NCBI RefSeq assembly: GCF_035222375.1
Contig: NW_026946363.1
Coordinates: forward strand, 868,001-932,000
Direction: 5' to 3'
DNA length: 64,000 nt
Origin: Podospora pseudocomata
Taxonomy: Eukaryota; Ascomycota; Sordariomycetes; Sordariales; Podosporaceae
The notes under the pieces are model-generated. The model saw only the letters and a program-made list of their open reading frames with translations, had not been told where the DNA came from and did no database searches. Below are positions 47,367-57,997 of the stretch, piece after piece. The position numbers and the translations under genes are program-made. Position 1 is the first letter of the stretch. Every line of letters starts with the position of its first letter.

Positions 47367-49030
47367 ATGTCGTCCTCGACCTCAGACAGACGGTTGAGTG
47401 AGCTGTGGAGCTGCGTTACGCTCGACGAGGCAAGCTCACTTATAGACTCCACAAGCAACCCCTTCTCACTTCAGAACTTTGTTGGAGGCCAATACATTGC
47501 TCCTCATGACTCCTTGACCAGCTCCTCGCAACACATCACCTCGTTCGAGCCAAAGACTGGTCGCCCCATCTACACGCTTCCGTGTACTCAACCCCATGCC
47601 GTGGAGGCGGCCATCAAAGCCGCCAAGGCGGCTTTTCCATCATGGAGCAAAACAGCCCGTGCAGAGAGATCGGCCATTCTCTGGAAAGTGAGCGAACTGC
47701 TCCAGCAAAACAGAGAAGTCTTTGCGATCTGGGAAAGCATCGACCAGGGAAAGACACTGGATAGAGCTAGGATAGAGGTTGATAGGGCCATATCCAACTT
47801 CTCGTAAGAGATCAAGACAAGCTAGGCGGTATTCTTTCTCTTGGTGGCTGACAAAGAGGGCAGATATTTTTCGACCTTTATCCTCCACGAGCAAACAGCC
47901 GCGCGGATGGTGGATGGAGTTGCTCTTACCTATGAACATCGCTCACCAGCCGGTGTATTTGCCCTGATCTCACCATGGAACATGCCGTTGTATCTGCTCA
48001 CCTGGAAGATTGCACCTTGTCTCGCCTTTGGGTGTACGGCTGTTGCGAAGCCAAGCGAGGTGACAAGCATGACGGCCTTCTGTGAGTTCATTCGTTGAAT
48101 CGCCACTTATATGCTGTGCTAACAACTGCTACAGTGCTGGGTGATATCTTCCAAAAAGCCGGAGTCCCACCTGGAGTAATCAATATCATCTTTGGCGACG
48201 GAGCAACAACCGGTGCGGCCCTGGTGGCATCGCCGTTGATCAACGGCGTATCATTCACTGGAGGCACTCAGACCGGCATTGCTATCCGCCGCCTTACTGC
48301 GCATCAGATAGGGAAGCATCTTTCCCTCGAGCTGGGTGGCAAGAACCCGACTTTGGTCTTTGCAGATTCGATGGTGCCATCAGTGCGCGAACGTACCATC
48401 CGGGTTGCTGCCATGGCTGCCTTTGAGAACCAGGGAGAGATTTGCCTCTGTGGCTCGCGGATTTATGTTGAAAAGTCTGTTTACAACGACTTTGTCCGCG
48501 ACTTTACGGCTTATGTCAGGGAGAAATACGTGCTGAAGCAGACTGTCGGGGCGGTTGCCAGCTTGCAGCATTGCGACAAAATCAGGAGATATCTCGAGTT
48601 GGCTGCGGAACAAAAGGCGACATTTCATCTTGGGGGTGTTCCGCCAACTTTGAACGAGGATGAGGCCCAGGGATACTGGATCGAACCGACTATCTTGACG
48701 GATGTGGCCAAGAATTCGGCGATTCAGATTGATGAGATATTCGGCCCCGTGGTGACCATCACTCCTTTTGACAATGAACAGGAGGCAATCCAGCTTGCGA
48801 ATGATAGCGAATATGGACTGGCAGCCATTCTACTAACGACTGACGGAGCAAGGATGAGACGTGTAGGAGAGCAGCTCGAAGCTGGTTTGGTCTGGGTCAA
48901 CTGCTGGTTGGTCCGAGAGCTTGGAACTCCTTTCGGCGGAATGAAGAACAGTGGAACAGGAAGAGAAGGAGGCGAGCATTCCAGAGACGTGTTCACCGTT
49001 GTGAGAACACTGCATCTGCCCGCCTACTAG
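47367..49030 (+). CDS. Aldehyde dehydrogenase, probable 2-aminomuconate semialdehyde dehydrogenase (ALDH8-like)
   Basis: Three exons, 47367-47803, 47864-48081 and 48135-49030, give 516 aa. Introns of 60 and 53 nt have standard borders, and the joins read ISNFS-YFSTFIL and MTAF-LLGDIF. Catalytic residues are in place: Asn185 (SPWNMP), Glu284 (LELGGKNP) and Cys322 in [15 protein letters not shown]. The GEICLC form is that of ALDH8A1/AmnC-type enzymes, which oxidise 2-aminomuconate-6-semialdehyde with NAD+. [14 protein letters not shown] near the end is the usual oligomer and cofactor segment. It lies between the deaminase (divergent) and the decarboxylase that makes its substrate (same strand, 565 bp downstream), which supports the substrate call. 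Confidence 0.9.
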
Positions 49031-49595
49031 GACCCTATCAACACCATGGCCGCAGGGCACGTGGCGCCCACGATGATAGCTGAAAAGCGGCTGGACTTTG
49101 GACCTTCCACAATGGTCAGCTGGATGCTAAGCGACTATCGATACGACCAAGCGTTTTCCTGGATCTACAGGCTCAGAGTTCACCGGTTTACCGCAACAAA
49201 GCTCGCCGGCATTAGCGCAGTCGGCTTGTCGCGGGTATCTCTCCCGGGCACAGGACGGACTTGGGCAATTGACCAATCAGCGCCGTATCCGTTCCGCCAT
49301 CCGTCATCCGACATCCGCATTTTCGACCACCACAAACAAACAATTGCAAGCCTGTGCCTGGTGCTGCATGTGTGTGAACGTGATTGGATTTCGGGTGGAA
49401 CATGACATCACGTTGATATACTTGCAGGTTTCTCATTGATCATTGATATAGCACAATATAGTTTTACGATTCCCATCTTATTCTAGGTTGGTAAACGCTT
49501 CCTCGATGTTTTGACAACCTTCATATCGTCACTTATATTCACATCACGATCGTCAGCATCAACACCATCAGGTATCACCACCAAGCATAATCATC
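49031..49595. other. Tandem intergenic region, decarboxylase promoter
   Basis: 565 bp between two plus-strand pathway genes. No gene is seen; this should contain the decarboxylase promoter. Confidence 0.45.
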
Positions 49596-50999
49596 ATGGC
49601 ACCACCAATCCAAGACTGCAGCTGCTGCTCCAGCTCCTCCTCCCTCTCCATGTCCTCCTCCCCAGACACCCCAATCACCCCAACAACGCCAACAATCCGC
49701 CCGGCCTCGAAGCTCTTCAGGATAGACATGCACACCCACATCATGCCCCCATCCCTCCCAGACCTCTCCTCCCTCACCCCACCATCAGACAGCACCTACC
49801 AATGGCCCTCCTTCCGCCCCGTCTCCTCCCCCGATGCCAAGCCCGGGGAGATCGACATGTTTGTCGGCCCAAACTTCTTCCGCCGCGTCCAAGCAAACTG
49901 CTACGACCCCGCCGTCCGCATCAAGGAGATGGACGCCGTAGGCGTAGACGTCCAAGTCCTCTCCACCGTCCCAGTTCTCTTCTGCTACGACGCCCCGCTA
50001 GAGCCAGCGGTTGTTCTGGCCAGGGCGTTGAATGATCATATCGCGGAGATATGCCGGCAGTATCCTGAACGGTTCGCCGGGTTGGGGACTGTGCCATTGC
50101 AGGATACCACCTCCGCAGTGGAAGAGCTGAGACGGATAAAAGGAATGAAGGGGATGAAGGGGATCCAAATCGGGACTTCGATCACGGAGAACATGATGCT
50201 GGATGATGAGCGGCTGGAAGAGTTCTGGAAGGAGTGCGAGGAGTTGGATGTGCCTGTTTTTGTGCACCCCTTGGGGTATTCCCTGCCGAGGGAGAATAAG
50301 GCCCGGTGGGGGAAATACTGGGGGAGTTGGCTTGTTGGTATGCCTTCTGAGACGGCGTTGGCCATGTTGGCGGTTACGTGCTCGGGGTTGTTGGGGCGGT
50401 ATCCGAGGTTGAGGGTTTGCTTTGCTCATGCGGGTGGGGCTTTTCCTGCTTTGATGGGGAGGGTGCAGAAGGGGTATGATTGTAGGTCGGACTTGGTTGC
50501 TATGGACTCGCCGGAGGTTTCACCGAAGGATTATTTTAGGGGGAAAGGAGGTGAGGAGGAGGGAGGGATATATCTTGATTCTTTGACGCATGATCCTGAT
50601 TTGTTGGGGTTTATACTTGCAAAGTTGGGGCCGGGTGGGAAGGGGAGGGTTTTACTTGGGAGTGACTACCCTTTTCCGCTGGGTGAAGTGCCCATGGCAG
50701 GAAAGATGATTGTTGAGGATGAGAGTGTGGATCAGTTCTTGAAGTGGGAGGAGAAGGCGTGGATTCTGGGGAGAAATGCCATCAGGTTTTTGAAGTTGGG
50801 GAAGGAGTTTGAGAGCAAATTTAACAGCAGGTTGCAAGAAGCTGCTGACGAGAGTTGGAATAGGTGGAACAGTACTGTATCGGGAGGGCTGCCTGTCAGG
50901 CCAAAGGAGATTGCGCACAGTGGAGGGAGAGATGGCAGACCGGTGATGATTCGTGATCAGGACTGGGAGGTGTCGTCTTTTAGTAGTGAAAGTCTGTAG
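49596..50999 (+). CDS. 2-amino-3-carboxymuconate-6-semialdehyde decarboxylase (ACMSD-like)
   Basis: A single exon of 467 aa in the amidohydrolase superfamily. Metal ligands visible are the pair in IDMHTHIMP (H46, H48), His224 in VFVHPLGY, His278 in AHAGGAFP and Asp357 in [10 protein letters not shown]; the last matches ACMSD closely. Human and bacterial ACMSD use zinc to remove CO2 from ACMS, the product of 3-hydroxyanthranilate dioxygenase. This steers tryptophan carbon away from quinolinate/NAD and toward full oxidation. The first 38 residues are Ser/Thr/Pro-rich and lie outside the domain; an extra C-terminal tail of about 70 residues makes it longer than the roughly 335 aa of human ACMSD. 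The adjacent semialdehyde dehydrogenase and deaminase catalyse the next two steps. Confidence 0.9.
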   Translation: MAPPIQDCSCCSSSSSLSMSSSPDTPITPTTPTIRPASKLFRIDMHTHIMPPSLPDLSSLTPPSDSTYQWPSFRPVSSPDAKPGEIDMFVGPNFFRRVQANCYDPAVRIKEMDAVGVDVQVLSTVPVLFCYDAPLEPAVVLARALNDHIAEICRQYPERFAGLGTVPLQDTTSAVEELRRIKGMKGMKGIQIGTSITENMMLDDERLEEFWKECEELDVPVFVHPLGYSLPRENKARWGKYWGSWLVGMPSETALAMLAVTCSGLLGRYPRLRVCFAHAGGAFPALMGRVQKGYDCRSDLVAMDSPEVSPKDYFRGKGGEEEGGIYLDSLTHDPDLLGFILAKLGPGGKGRVLLGSDYPFPLGEVPMAGKMIVEDESVDQFLKWEEKAWILGRNAIRFLKLGKEFESKFNSRLQEAADESWNRWNSTVSGGLPVRPKEIAHSGGRDGRPVMIRDQDWEVSSFSSESL

Positions 51000-51280
51000 T
51001 TCGTATAGTTAGGCGTACAGGAATCAATGCAACAATACCGATGATGGTGCTTAATAGAGTCATGTACAATAGGGGAGAAGACTCATGGGTAAATACGGCA
51101 AGATGCTATCTAAGAAGTTCAACGCTGAATGATATCCAAGAACAGAAGATGTGCCTACGTCTTCAAGACTCTTGCTTGCCGTCTTCATACCCTGTAGTCG
51201 CTGCCACCGCTCCGGTGAGCTCCACATCCCCCGGTGTACTTCTGTTGCGCTTCCTCCACATTTCCATTCCCTTCAGTCTC

Positions 51281-52975
51281 TCAAGCCTCTCTCGAAATGC
51301 CCTCCCCGCCTCCATCTTTTGTGAGCGAAGCTTGGTCATGATCTCCGTTTTCTCCAGCTTCTGAAGATTCTCGTTTCATCGTCGCGTTCACTTCAGCTCG
51401 CTGTGTCCAAAGGTCCCATACTGCGAGAACTAGCAGTGTGACTGGGCCAGCCACAGCCCAAAATACCCAGAAATGGGCTGTCAGCTGTGGCCTGTCCTCG
51501 TCGGATATCTTCGTGAAAGGTGCCATGACCGTCTGTGTAGAAAGTCAGCAAATACCAGTGAGGTAAGACAGGTAGCAGAGGGCAGGAATATCTACCGCAA
51601 TAGCCGTGGCTGGCAGAAAGACCATGGTCAGAAGAGCAATGCTTTTCATTGCTGAAGAGGCCCGTCATGTCTCGCGAGCGATTTCTTGTTGCATGAGGTT
51701 ATACAGCTGTTTAAAAAGACTACATAGTATTGCGCCACATTATGATGAATGACACTGTAACCATTTTTGAATGTACCACTTGCAAATGCAAATGCACATC
51801 TTGTATCATGTGTTCGCGCTGATGAAACAAACCCGACTGCGCACAGATGCAAGCTCCAAAAACCGCCTGCTTCGGCTACCATCATAGATCTCTGGCTCTT
51901 GCTCGACTCCAAATCGTTGACAATGATGCTGAATTTTGCTGATGGCTGCAATGATCGAACCGTGAAGGGGCTGGAACATTGTAAAACTCCTGTTTCGCAA
52001 GTATCGATGTTGCGTAGTAAGCGTCATATGCAGCCCAGAAAAGAATTTGTCTCGTTCTTCGATTTCATTCCCAGCATCCTGAAGAAGATCTGCCTCTTGA
52101 AGAGCCACCTTCTTATCCATGACCAGTAGAGTTTCGTTGACAAACTGAAGGTTCTTTCGTATTACATTCACTTGGCTTTTGATGTCCAGCAGAGCCCACT
52201 AGTAGATTAGCAAAGGTAGAAGTAGGATCCTTGATATGGTCCTTGCAGTGTACGACGTTAACCGGCACAGACATATGTTCTGATTCAACCCGATCGGCGA
52301 CATAGAATCGCTGTGTCAAGCGGAGAGATGGATTATAGCTAAGCGCCATGGAAATCCAGCATTTGGGGGAGGTATTCCAGTTGAGTATCAAGCCTGCAAT
52401 GGTTCTTTTATCAACACTTGCACGGTCGTCAATAATACCCTCTTAGAGAATCTGCTTCTCATCTAATGCTGAGATGTTGCTGCCAAGATCTTCAGTAGTA
52501 ACAGATAGAACTGTTGATCCTTTGCTCGTAAGATCCCTGACATACGATTTTGGCAGTTCCATTGTCTGCATCATCTCCATACACTGCTCTCTTGTGAAGG
52601 GTACTGCCCAGGCTGATTCCACAGCCCAGGAGCCATAAATCAGTCGCAGGATTCCTGTGGGCGGGTTCTCAAGTTCATCCTCAGGGACGAATCGTCCTTC
52701 TGCTCTCAACCATTATCCAAAGTCGTCTGAGTCCGTGTTGAGAGTATAGTAGTCTTTGATTTTTGTTGGGAGTGACTGAAGAAAGAATCAATAATTATTG
52801 CCCTGCGCTTTAACCAATGCTCCGTATCAAACACACCTCAAAGGACACAATTTCTAGACATCCCACTTCTCTTGCACCAGCATCAGATGCGAACATTAGC
52901 CAGTCTGTGCATGGAAGTCCAAAGACGTCATTTTCCAAGTTTACAACCTGAGTATGGGGTTGAACGCCGAAACTG
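51281..52975 (-). pseudogene. Decayed CorA-like (fungal Mg2+ transporter-like) gene
   Basis: Pieces of one multi-exon gene can be followed on the minus strand. From about 52.97 to 52.44 kb come the N-terminal parts (GLPCTDWLMFASDAG, then SLPTKIKDYY and LRAEGRFVPEDELENPP). Next is GLILNWNTSPKCWISMAL and, after an apparent intron ending CTACTAG, WALLDIKSQVNVIRKNLQF. The C-terminus keeps the two CorA-type helices: SAMKSIALLTMVFLPATAIA, an intron, then FWVFWAVAGPVTLLVLAVWD and an end at 51281. The frame is interrupted by in-frame stops within otherwise conserved coding stretches: TAA near 52712, TAA near 52444, TGA near 51663. All fit C-to-T change, two being CAA to TAA. I infer a mutated host gene, perhaps by RIP. 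The exon plan is tentative. Confidence 0.6.
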
Positions 52976-53678
52976 GATGTGGTGCAATGTCAAGGTCGGT
53001 ATTATCAAAGGAACATGATCGTGAAATCCAAAGGATATGAATGCTCACGATTCACTGTCAACAACCTTCTTCTCTTTTCATCAATTTTATTTACCTAACA
53101 ATTAACAGTGTTGTCACCCAATAAGCCACAGATTCTTCCTGAAAAAGCGCTGAATGATGAACTAGTTTAGTTTTGCAGCTGTGCACGTGCGTGGACTCAA
53201 ATGGCTGGCTAGGTGCTCAAGGGGACATGTATGGTACGTCAACCTTGAAATGGTCACAGCGTTGACATTTGTTCTTCCTATAGGGACTGGTTAGAACATC
53301 ATGGTTTTGATCTCAAACGTGGCGTTGTCTTCCGAACTTCGGAACCACTGGGAACCACTTCCAGACAGCCACCCCGTCTTGCTTGGCCCTGCCTGAAGCC
53401 CCGCTCTCGCCACTCCCCACCCGAAACTTGAGTTGACCTCTTATATCACCCCTCTGAGATAATCTGGGGCCACGATCGTCTTTCACTAGTGAACTGAGAC
53501 TTGCATACCCCAGTTATCGGAGACCACTCCCAGGTAATAATGGGGTTTATACCCCCGGATACCCGGTGCCCGACCAATATCACTCAACCGTCGACTGCAT
53601 AGACACACCGCTTGAGGATATCACCAGAAGGGTCTGAGCCACCCAATACAATTCAGAACAATTCGCCTGGTCGCCATA
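52976..53678. other. Intergenic, somewhat AT-rich
   Basis: 703 bp upstream of both the decayed CorA-like gene and the amidohydrolase. The left half may hold lost first exons of the former. I see no intact gene. Confidence 0.4.
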
Positions 53679-55331
53679 ATGTCCACTCAAGCAACCCTCT
53701 TCACCAATGGCCGCATTTTTCTCTCCGGAGTAAACCCCGGCACCAACGCCGGTCTCACCCGGTCCCCAACATTTGCCGACTGCATGCTCGTCCGTGGTGA
53801 CAAGATTGAACATGTGGGCTCATCTTCAGATGAGGTCATCAGCACGGCTCTTGCCTCCAGATCAGTAACCACCCATGACCTCCAAGGAAAAACCGTTCTC
53901 CCTGGATTCGTTGATGGGCATCTTCATCTCATGCTCCTTGGTCAAGCTCTCAACAAGCTTGACCTGGTGAGATGCAAAGACCTCGAAGAAATCCGTTCAA
54001 CCATCAGAGAATATGCTGCCGCCAACCCAAACATGCCTCGCATCTTATGCAGAGGATACATGCACATTCAACTTCCCAACGGAGCCACAGCCGCTGACCT
54101 GGACGACCTCGACGAGCTCAACCGTCCCATCCTTATCGACTCCAAAGACCTTCACTCAACCTGGTGCAACACAGCCGGCATCAAAGAACTCGGCGCAGAA
54201 AACTGGGCCGACGTCCCAGGCGGCGTCATCGAAAGGAACTCCAACGGCAAGCTCACCGGCGTCTTCTCCGAAGCAGCCAACATCACTTACGTTTGGCCCT
54301 ATCTCGCCAGCGTAGCCTCCATGGAAGAGCGTACAGCCGCCATCCGCTCCGCCGTCACAGCCTACCACGAAGCAGGCTACACCGGCATGATCGACATGGC
54401 CATGGACGAAGGCGCCTGGGAAGCCATCCAAGCCCTCATCGCAACCGACGGCTCCATCCCCATCCGCCTCGCCTGCTACTGGCTCGTCAAGCCCCTCCCA
54501 ACCGAAGCTGAAACCCTCGCCCAAGTCGACCGCGCCATCGAGCTCGCCTCCCAGTTCAACGCCTCCACCGCCCCCGACTGCCGGATCGTCGGCATCAAGG
54601 TAATCTGCGACGGCATCATCGACGCCTGCACCGCCGGCCTCTCCCAGCCCTACGAGCACAACTCCCACTTCGAAGTCCCCCTCTGGACCCACGCCCAGCT
54701 CGAACCAGTTGTCAAACGCGCCAACGCCGCCGGCCTCCAAATCGCCCTCCACGCCATCGGCGACGCAACCATCAAAATGGTAGTCGACATCCTCTCCGCC
54801 CACGCCAACCCAGACAACCGCCCCCGAGTAGAGCACATCGAGCTCGCCAGCGCAGAAGACGCCGCCCGCCTGGGCCAAAACCGCATCACAGCCTCCATCC
54901 AGCCCGTCCACGCCGACCCAGCCATCCTCAAAGCCTGGCCCAAACTCCTCGGCCAGCACCGCTGCGGTAGAGCCTTTGCCTACCGCGAATTCGCCGACCA
55001 CGGCGCGCCCCTCGCTCTGGGAAGCGACGCCCCTACCGCACCTCACGCCCCGCTTGGAAACGTCTACGTGGCCACCACCCGCAAATCATACCGCGAGCCG
55101 GAGCTCGAAACAGCCGTCAACCCTCATTTTGCCCTCGGATTGTGCGAGTCTGTCGCCGCGGCTACGGAAGGGGCAGCCTACAGTTGCTTTGACGACCACA
55201 GAATAGGCTCGTTGAAGAAGGGTCACAAAGCTGACTTTGTCGTCGTGGACATGGAGTGGGAAAATGAGAAGCTGATGCAGTCCAAGATTACAGAGACGTG
55301 GTACGACGGGAACAAGGTTTTTTCGGCTTGA
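53679..55331 (+). CDS. Amidohydrolase 3 family (YtcJ-like) metal-dependent hydrolase
   Basis: A single exon of 550 aa. The metal-binding start GFVDGHLHLM, the mid-sequence segments IALHAIGDATI and RVEHIELAS, and the late Asp in LGSDAPTAPHAP are the standard layout of the YtcJ-like branch of the amidohydrolase superfamily. A beta-sandwich part is split between both ends (TLFTNGRIF... and KADFVVVDMEW). No signal peptide, so cytosolic. Members cleave C-N bonds in cyclic or acyl amides, but the substrate of fungal forms is mostly unknown. Its position within 3 kb of ACMSD might link it to aromatic amine catabolism (for example deacylation of a kynurenine-like compound). That is speculation. Confidence 0.88.
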   Translation: MSTQATLFTNGRIFLSGVNPGTNAGLTRSPTFADCMLVRGDKIEHVGSSSDEVISTALASRSVTTHDLQGKTVLPGFVDGHLHLMLLGQALNKLDLVRCKDLEEIRSTIREYAAANPNMPRILCRGYMHIQLPNGATAADLDDLDELNRPILIDSKDLHSTWCNTAGIKELGAENWADVPGGVIERNSNGKLTGVFSEAANITYVWPYLASVASMEERTAAIRSAVTAYHEAGYTGMIDMAMDEGAWEAIQALIATDGSIPIRLACYWLVKPLPTEAETLAQVDRAIELASQFNASTAPDCRIVGIKVICDGIIDACTAGLSQPYEHNSHFEVPLWTHAQLEPVVKRANAAGLQIALHAIGDATIKMVVDILSAHANPDNRPRVEHIELASAEDAARLGQNRITASIQPVHADPAILKAWPKLLGQHRCGRAFAYREFADHGAPLALGSDAPTAPHAPLGNVYVATTRKSYREPELETAVNPHFALGLCESVAAATEGAAYSCFDDHRIGSLKKGHKADFVVVDMEWENEKLMQSKITETWYDGNKVFSA

Positions 55332-55586
55332 GATCCGAGGTAATGTATGATGGAGTAATAAAAAAAAGACGGCTCGGTTGGGGTTCCGAAGAGTGAGAAA
55401 CTTTATCTTCGGATGACCAGCAGACTTACCGAGAAAATGGAAGGCCGGGTGGGCCGTGAGCGACAGTATATCATGCAGGTTGAGGGGTGGCAGGAAACCT
55501 TGTAACGTGGTCTGGATGGATTCTTGAATTCGAAAAAAACAAAAAACAAAATGGCTTGGATATCATATCATACATTTTCCCCCAAA

Positions 55587-56519
55587 TCACTCGTAGGCAT
55601 AATACTGCCGTGGCCAAATATTCATCGCCGTCTTCTGCCCACTCTCCAACGGTAGACCGGCGTGTTTCGTGCGCGTGTCCCCCGTGCCGTTGGGATGTAG
55701 ATTGATCCAGAACAAAGAATTACCAGCAACAGGCCGGAATGCCAGTCCCCCATCTTCATGCTCCCTCCACAGTGGTTTCTGTTGCTCCCCACCCCCGCTT
55801 TCCCTTTGGGTGATTCCAGGTTGCTCCCCCTTGGGGCCGGGTGCGACGATGCTCTTTGCAAAAGGAAAGTATGTTTCACCGCCTGTGCAGTCGTCCTCCA
55901 GAATGGCAAAGAAGCTCGCAAGCCTGTTCCATGTATTCCAGCTCCCATCGTCTGCCCAGAGCGGACTGGCGAACCAGTCATGGTGCAGGGTGAATTGCTG
56001 TCCGGTTGTGTATCGAACCAGCTGAGGTTGACCCATCTCATCCCAGCCATCGCGGAACATGTTACCCAAGAAGTTGCGAGCTCGCTTGAGGACGCATTGT
56101 ACTGTCGGGTTGTCTTCTGGTAGTCCAGCAGAGCTCGACGTCCGTTCCTTTGTGTTTTGTTGGCGACCTCCCTTGGTGACTTTTGATGGAGCAAATTCGG
56201 GCTCGCCAGCTTGGAGGAGCTGGGTAATCTCAGTCGGGGTAATGAGGTTGTGTATGTAGATAATCAACGGGTCAAGAGAGACCAGCTCAGTGCGGTAGGA
56301 GTGGGAGGTATCGCAGGAGAAGGGCGCCTTGGTGCTGACGGGCTCACTCCCCGTGTTATTCTTCAAGAATGAAAGACTCAGAGGGACTTTAGCAACAGGA
56401 AGATCAGTGATGAAGGATGTGATTTGTGGTGGAGCGATCCTAGTGAAGTATGGTATCCCTAATCCGAGCAGAGCTGCTCCAGCAGAGATACCCGCCACCT
56501 TGGCCACGTTTGTAGTCAT
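55587..56519 (-). CDS. Membrane-anchored prolyl 4-hydroxylase-like 2OG-Fe(II) dioxygenase
   Basis: A single exon of 310 aa. A hydrophobic segment at about 8-25 is probably an N-terminal ER anchor. The P4H domain spans about 80-305. The iron site is H179-x-D181 (TLHHDWF) with the distal His286, and Lys296 (KHAGLPLESGQKTAMNIW) should bind 2-oxoglutarate. Substrate in fungi is unclear: relatives hydroxylate proline or related residues in proteins. A Gly/Gln insertion at about 228-250 (KGEQPGITQRESGGGEQQ) lies between core strands. It converges on the amidohydrolase gene, with 255 bp between stops. Confidence 0.88.
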   Translation of the reverse strand: MTTNVAKVAGISAGAALLGLGIPYFTRIAPPQITSFITDLPVAKVPLSLSFLKNNTGSEPVSTKAPFSCDTSHSYRTELVSLDPLIIYIHNLITPTEITQLLQAGEPEFAPSKVTKGGRQQNTKERTSSSAGLPEDNPTVQCVLKRARNFLGNMFRDGWDEMGQPQLVRYTTGQQFTLHHDWFASPLWADDGSWNTWNRLASFFAILEDDCTGGETYFPFAKSIVAPGPKGEQPGITQRESGGGEQQKPLWREHEDGGLAFRPVAGNSLFWINLHPNGTGDTRTKHAGLPLESGQKTAMNIWPRQYYAYE

Positions 56520-57997
56520 GTCGAGTCGCGCAAACTGGCATCAGAGAGCAAGACAAAATGTGCCCCAGAGCCTGATGAACGTCGCACCTACAAGCTGATA
56601 TAGCACCCTAACACAAAGAGTGGCCCAGCCCATCCTTTCTCCATCCTGCTCATACCAGTTCCTCCTGGACCATCCTCCTCCGCCACCAAGCATCCAGACA
56701 TTCAAACCCGCTGCCGCCAAGTACCGATTCTGTCACCTCCCCTCCCAAAATCGACGATTGCATAACCTTGCGCAAAAAATGCCAGGCCAAGAAGACCTCA
56801 AGGAGGGTGTCTCGACAAGCTCACTGGCCGGGGAAAGCAGAGCCAAGCCGTCGCAGCTATTGTCCGATCTGTTTCTAAATGGTGGGTGGCATGGCGGCTT
56901 TTGATCCGACAAATGGTGTTTACGATCGGGTAATTTTCCGGCATCCAGTCTCAGCGGTGGGAGGTTACCCCGACATAACGCCCTCAGGAACCCGGTCTGG
57001 GTAGCAGTTCTGTCCGGTTATTTCGGTAGGACTTGACCACAGAGGTGATTATGGTCACCGTGATGTTACTCCACCAATCCGCATGACACCGGGGCGTTCT
57101 TGGCTCGGAACCAGCAGACCCCATCAGTCGAGTCGGCGTTGAAAGTCGGTAACGAGGTATGGTCGATATGTTGGATGCGGGGTGTGGCTGTTGGTATGTT
57201 TTGTGACTGTCGAAGGCTTTGTAGGTGGTTGTCGTCTCGTCCCGGAAAGCATTATACGATCAAGAAAGAATGACAGAAGCTCTGAGGCCAAGTTAATCGA
57301 TCCAATCCACTGGACAGCATTGCGATAGCAGCCGACCAAGATGTTGAAGGTGTTGTCAAGCTTTGTTGCCTGTTGATATGCCCGGAACGGCTGTACAATG
57401 CTCCAGGGTCACAAACGTTAATTTTCGTGACTTTCCAGGGCTTTAACCAGTGTGATAGCAAGGGGCAGAGAGCCACTTACGAAAGTGTCACACCAGGTCA
57501 CTCTTTTAGTATTTTCTATGGGAGTGTACTTGGCCTTGCATTTACACTGCCTTTGACGCTTAGGCCAACATTTACTGTTACGTGAAGACACCTGGCCGTG
57601 GCCTGGCCTCGGCTACCCTCACAAAATACTGGCCATTTTCTCGGCCTTTCAGCCTGGGTTTATTGGGAGTGGTCCCCCTGGTGCCCCCCTTGTTAAGTGG
57701 CCTTGGCAAGTACCAGACTAGCGTTTATCATCCTGGAGGGTTGTATGTGACGAGGTTCAAATTGGACACCGAAGACTTACTGGCTGCAGTCGAACAGTCC
57801 AGACCTCTGGGCCCTTTCCATGCCTCTGGAGGTTGCTGCCTCTGTAAAGAGACGTCGTTTCAGTATAAAGCTGTATCTTGTTAACAGAATGGAGCGAGCC
57901 ATTGAGAGAAACAGCGAGCCATAGTGCATTGCGTGATCTTTCAAAGTCAGTTTGTCTGCATCAAGTGTTATTACAAAGGAGAGTTATTCATGCCCTT
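56520..57997. other. 1.5 kb intergenic region
   Basis: It holds the P4H-like promoter on the left and the SDR 3' flank on the right. A 100-codon plus frame (57582-57884) is present but unrecognised. Confidence 0.4.

Noticed and set aside
54156-55046. 296-codon Gly/Val/Asp-rich minus frame inside the amidohydrolase
   Set aside because: Antisense shadow of a GC-rich coding region.
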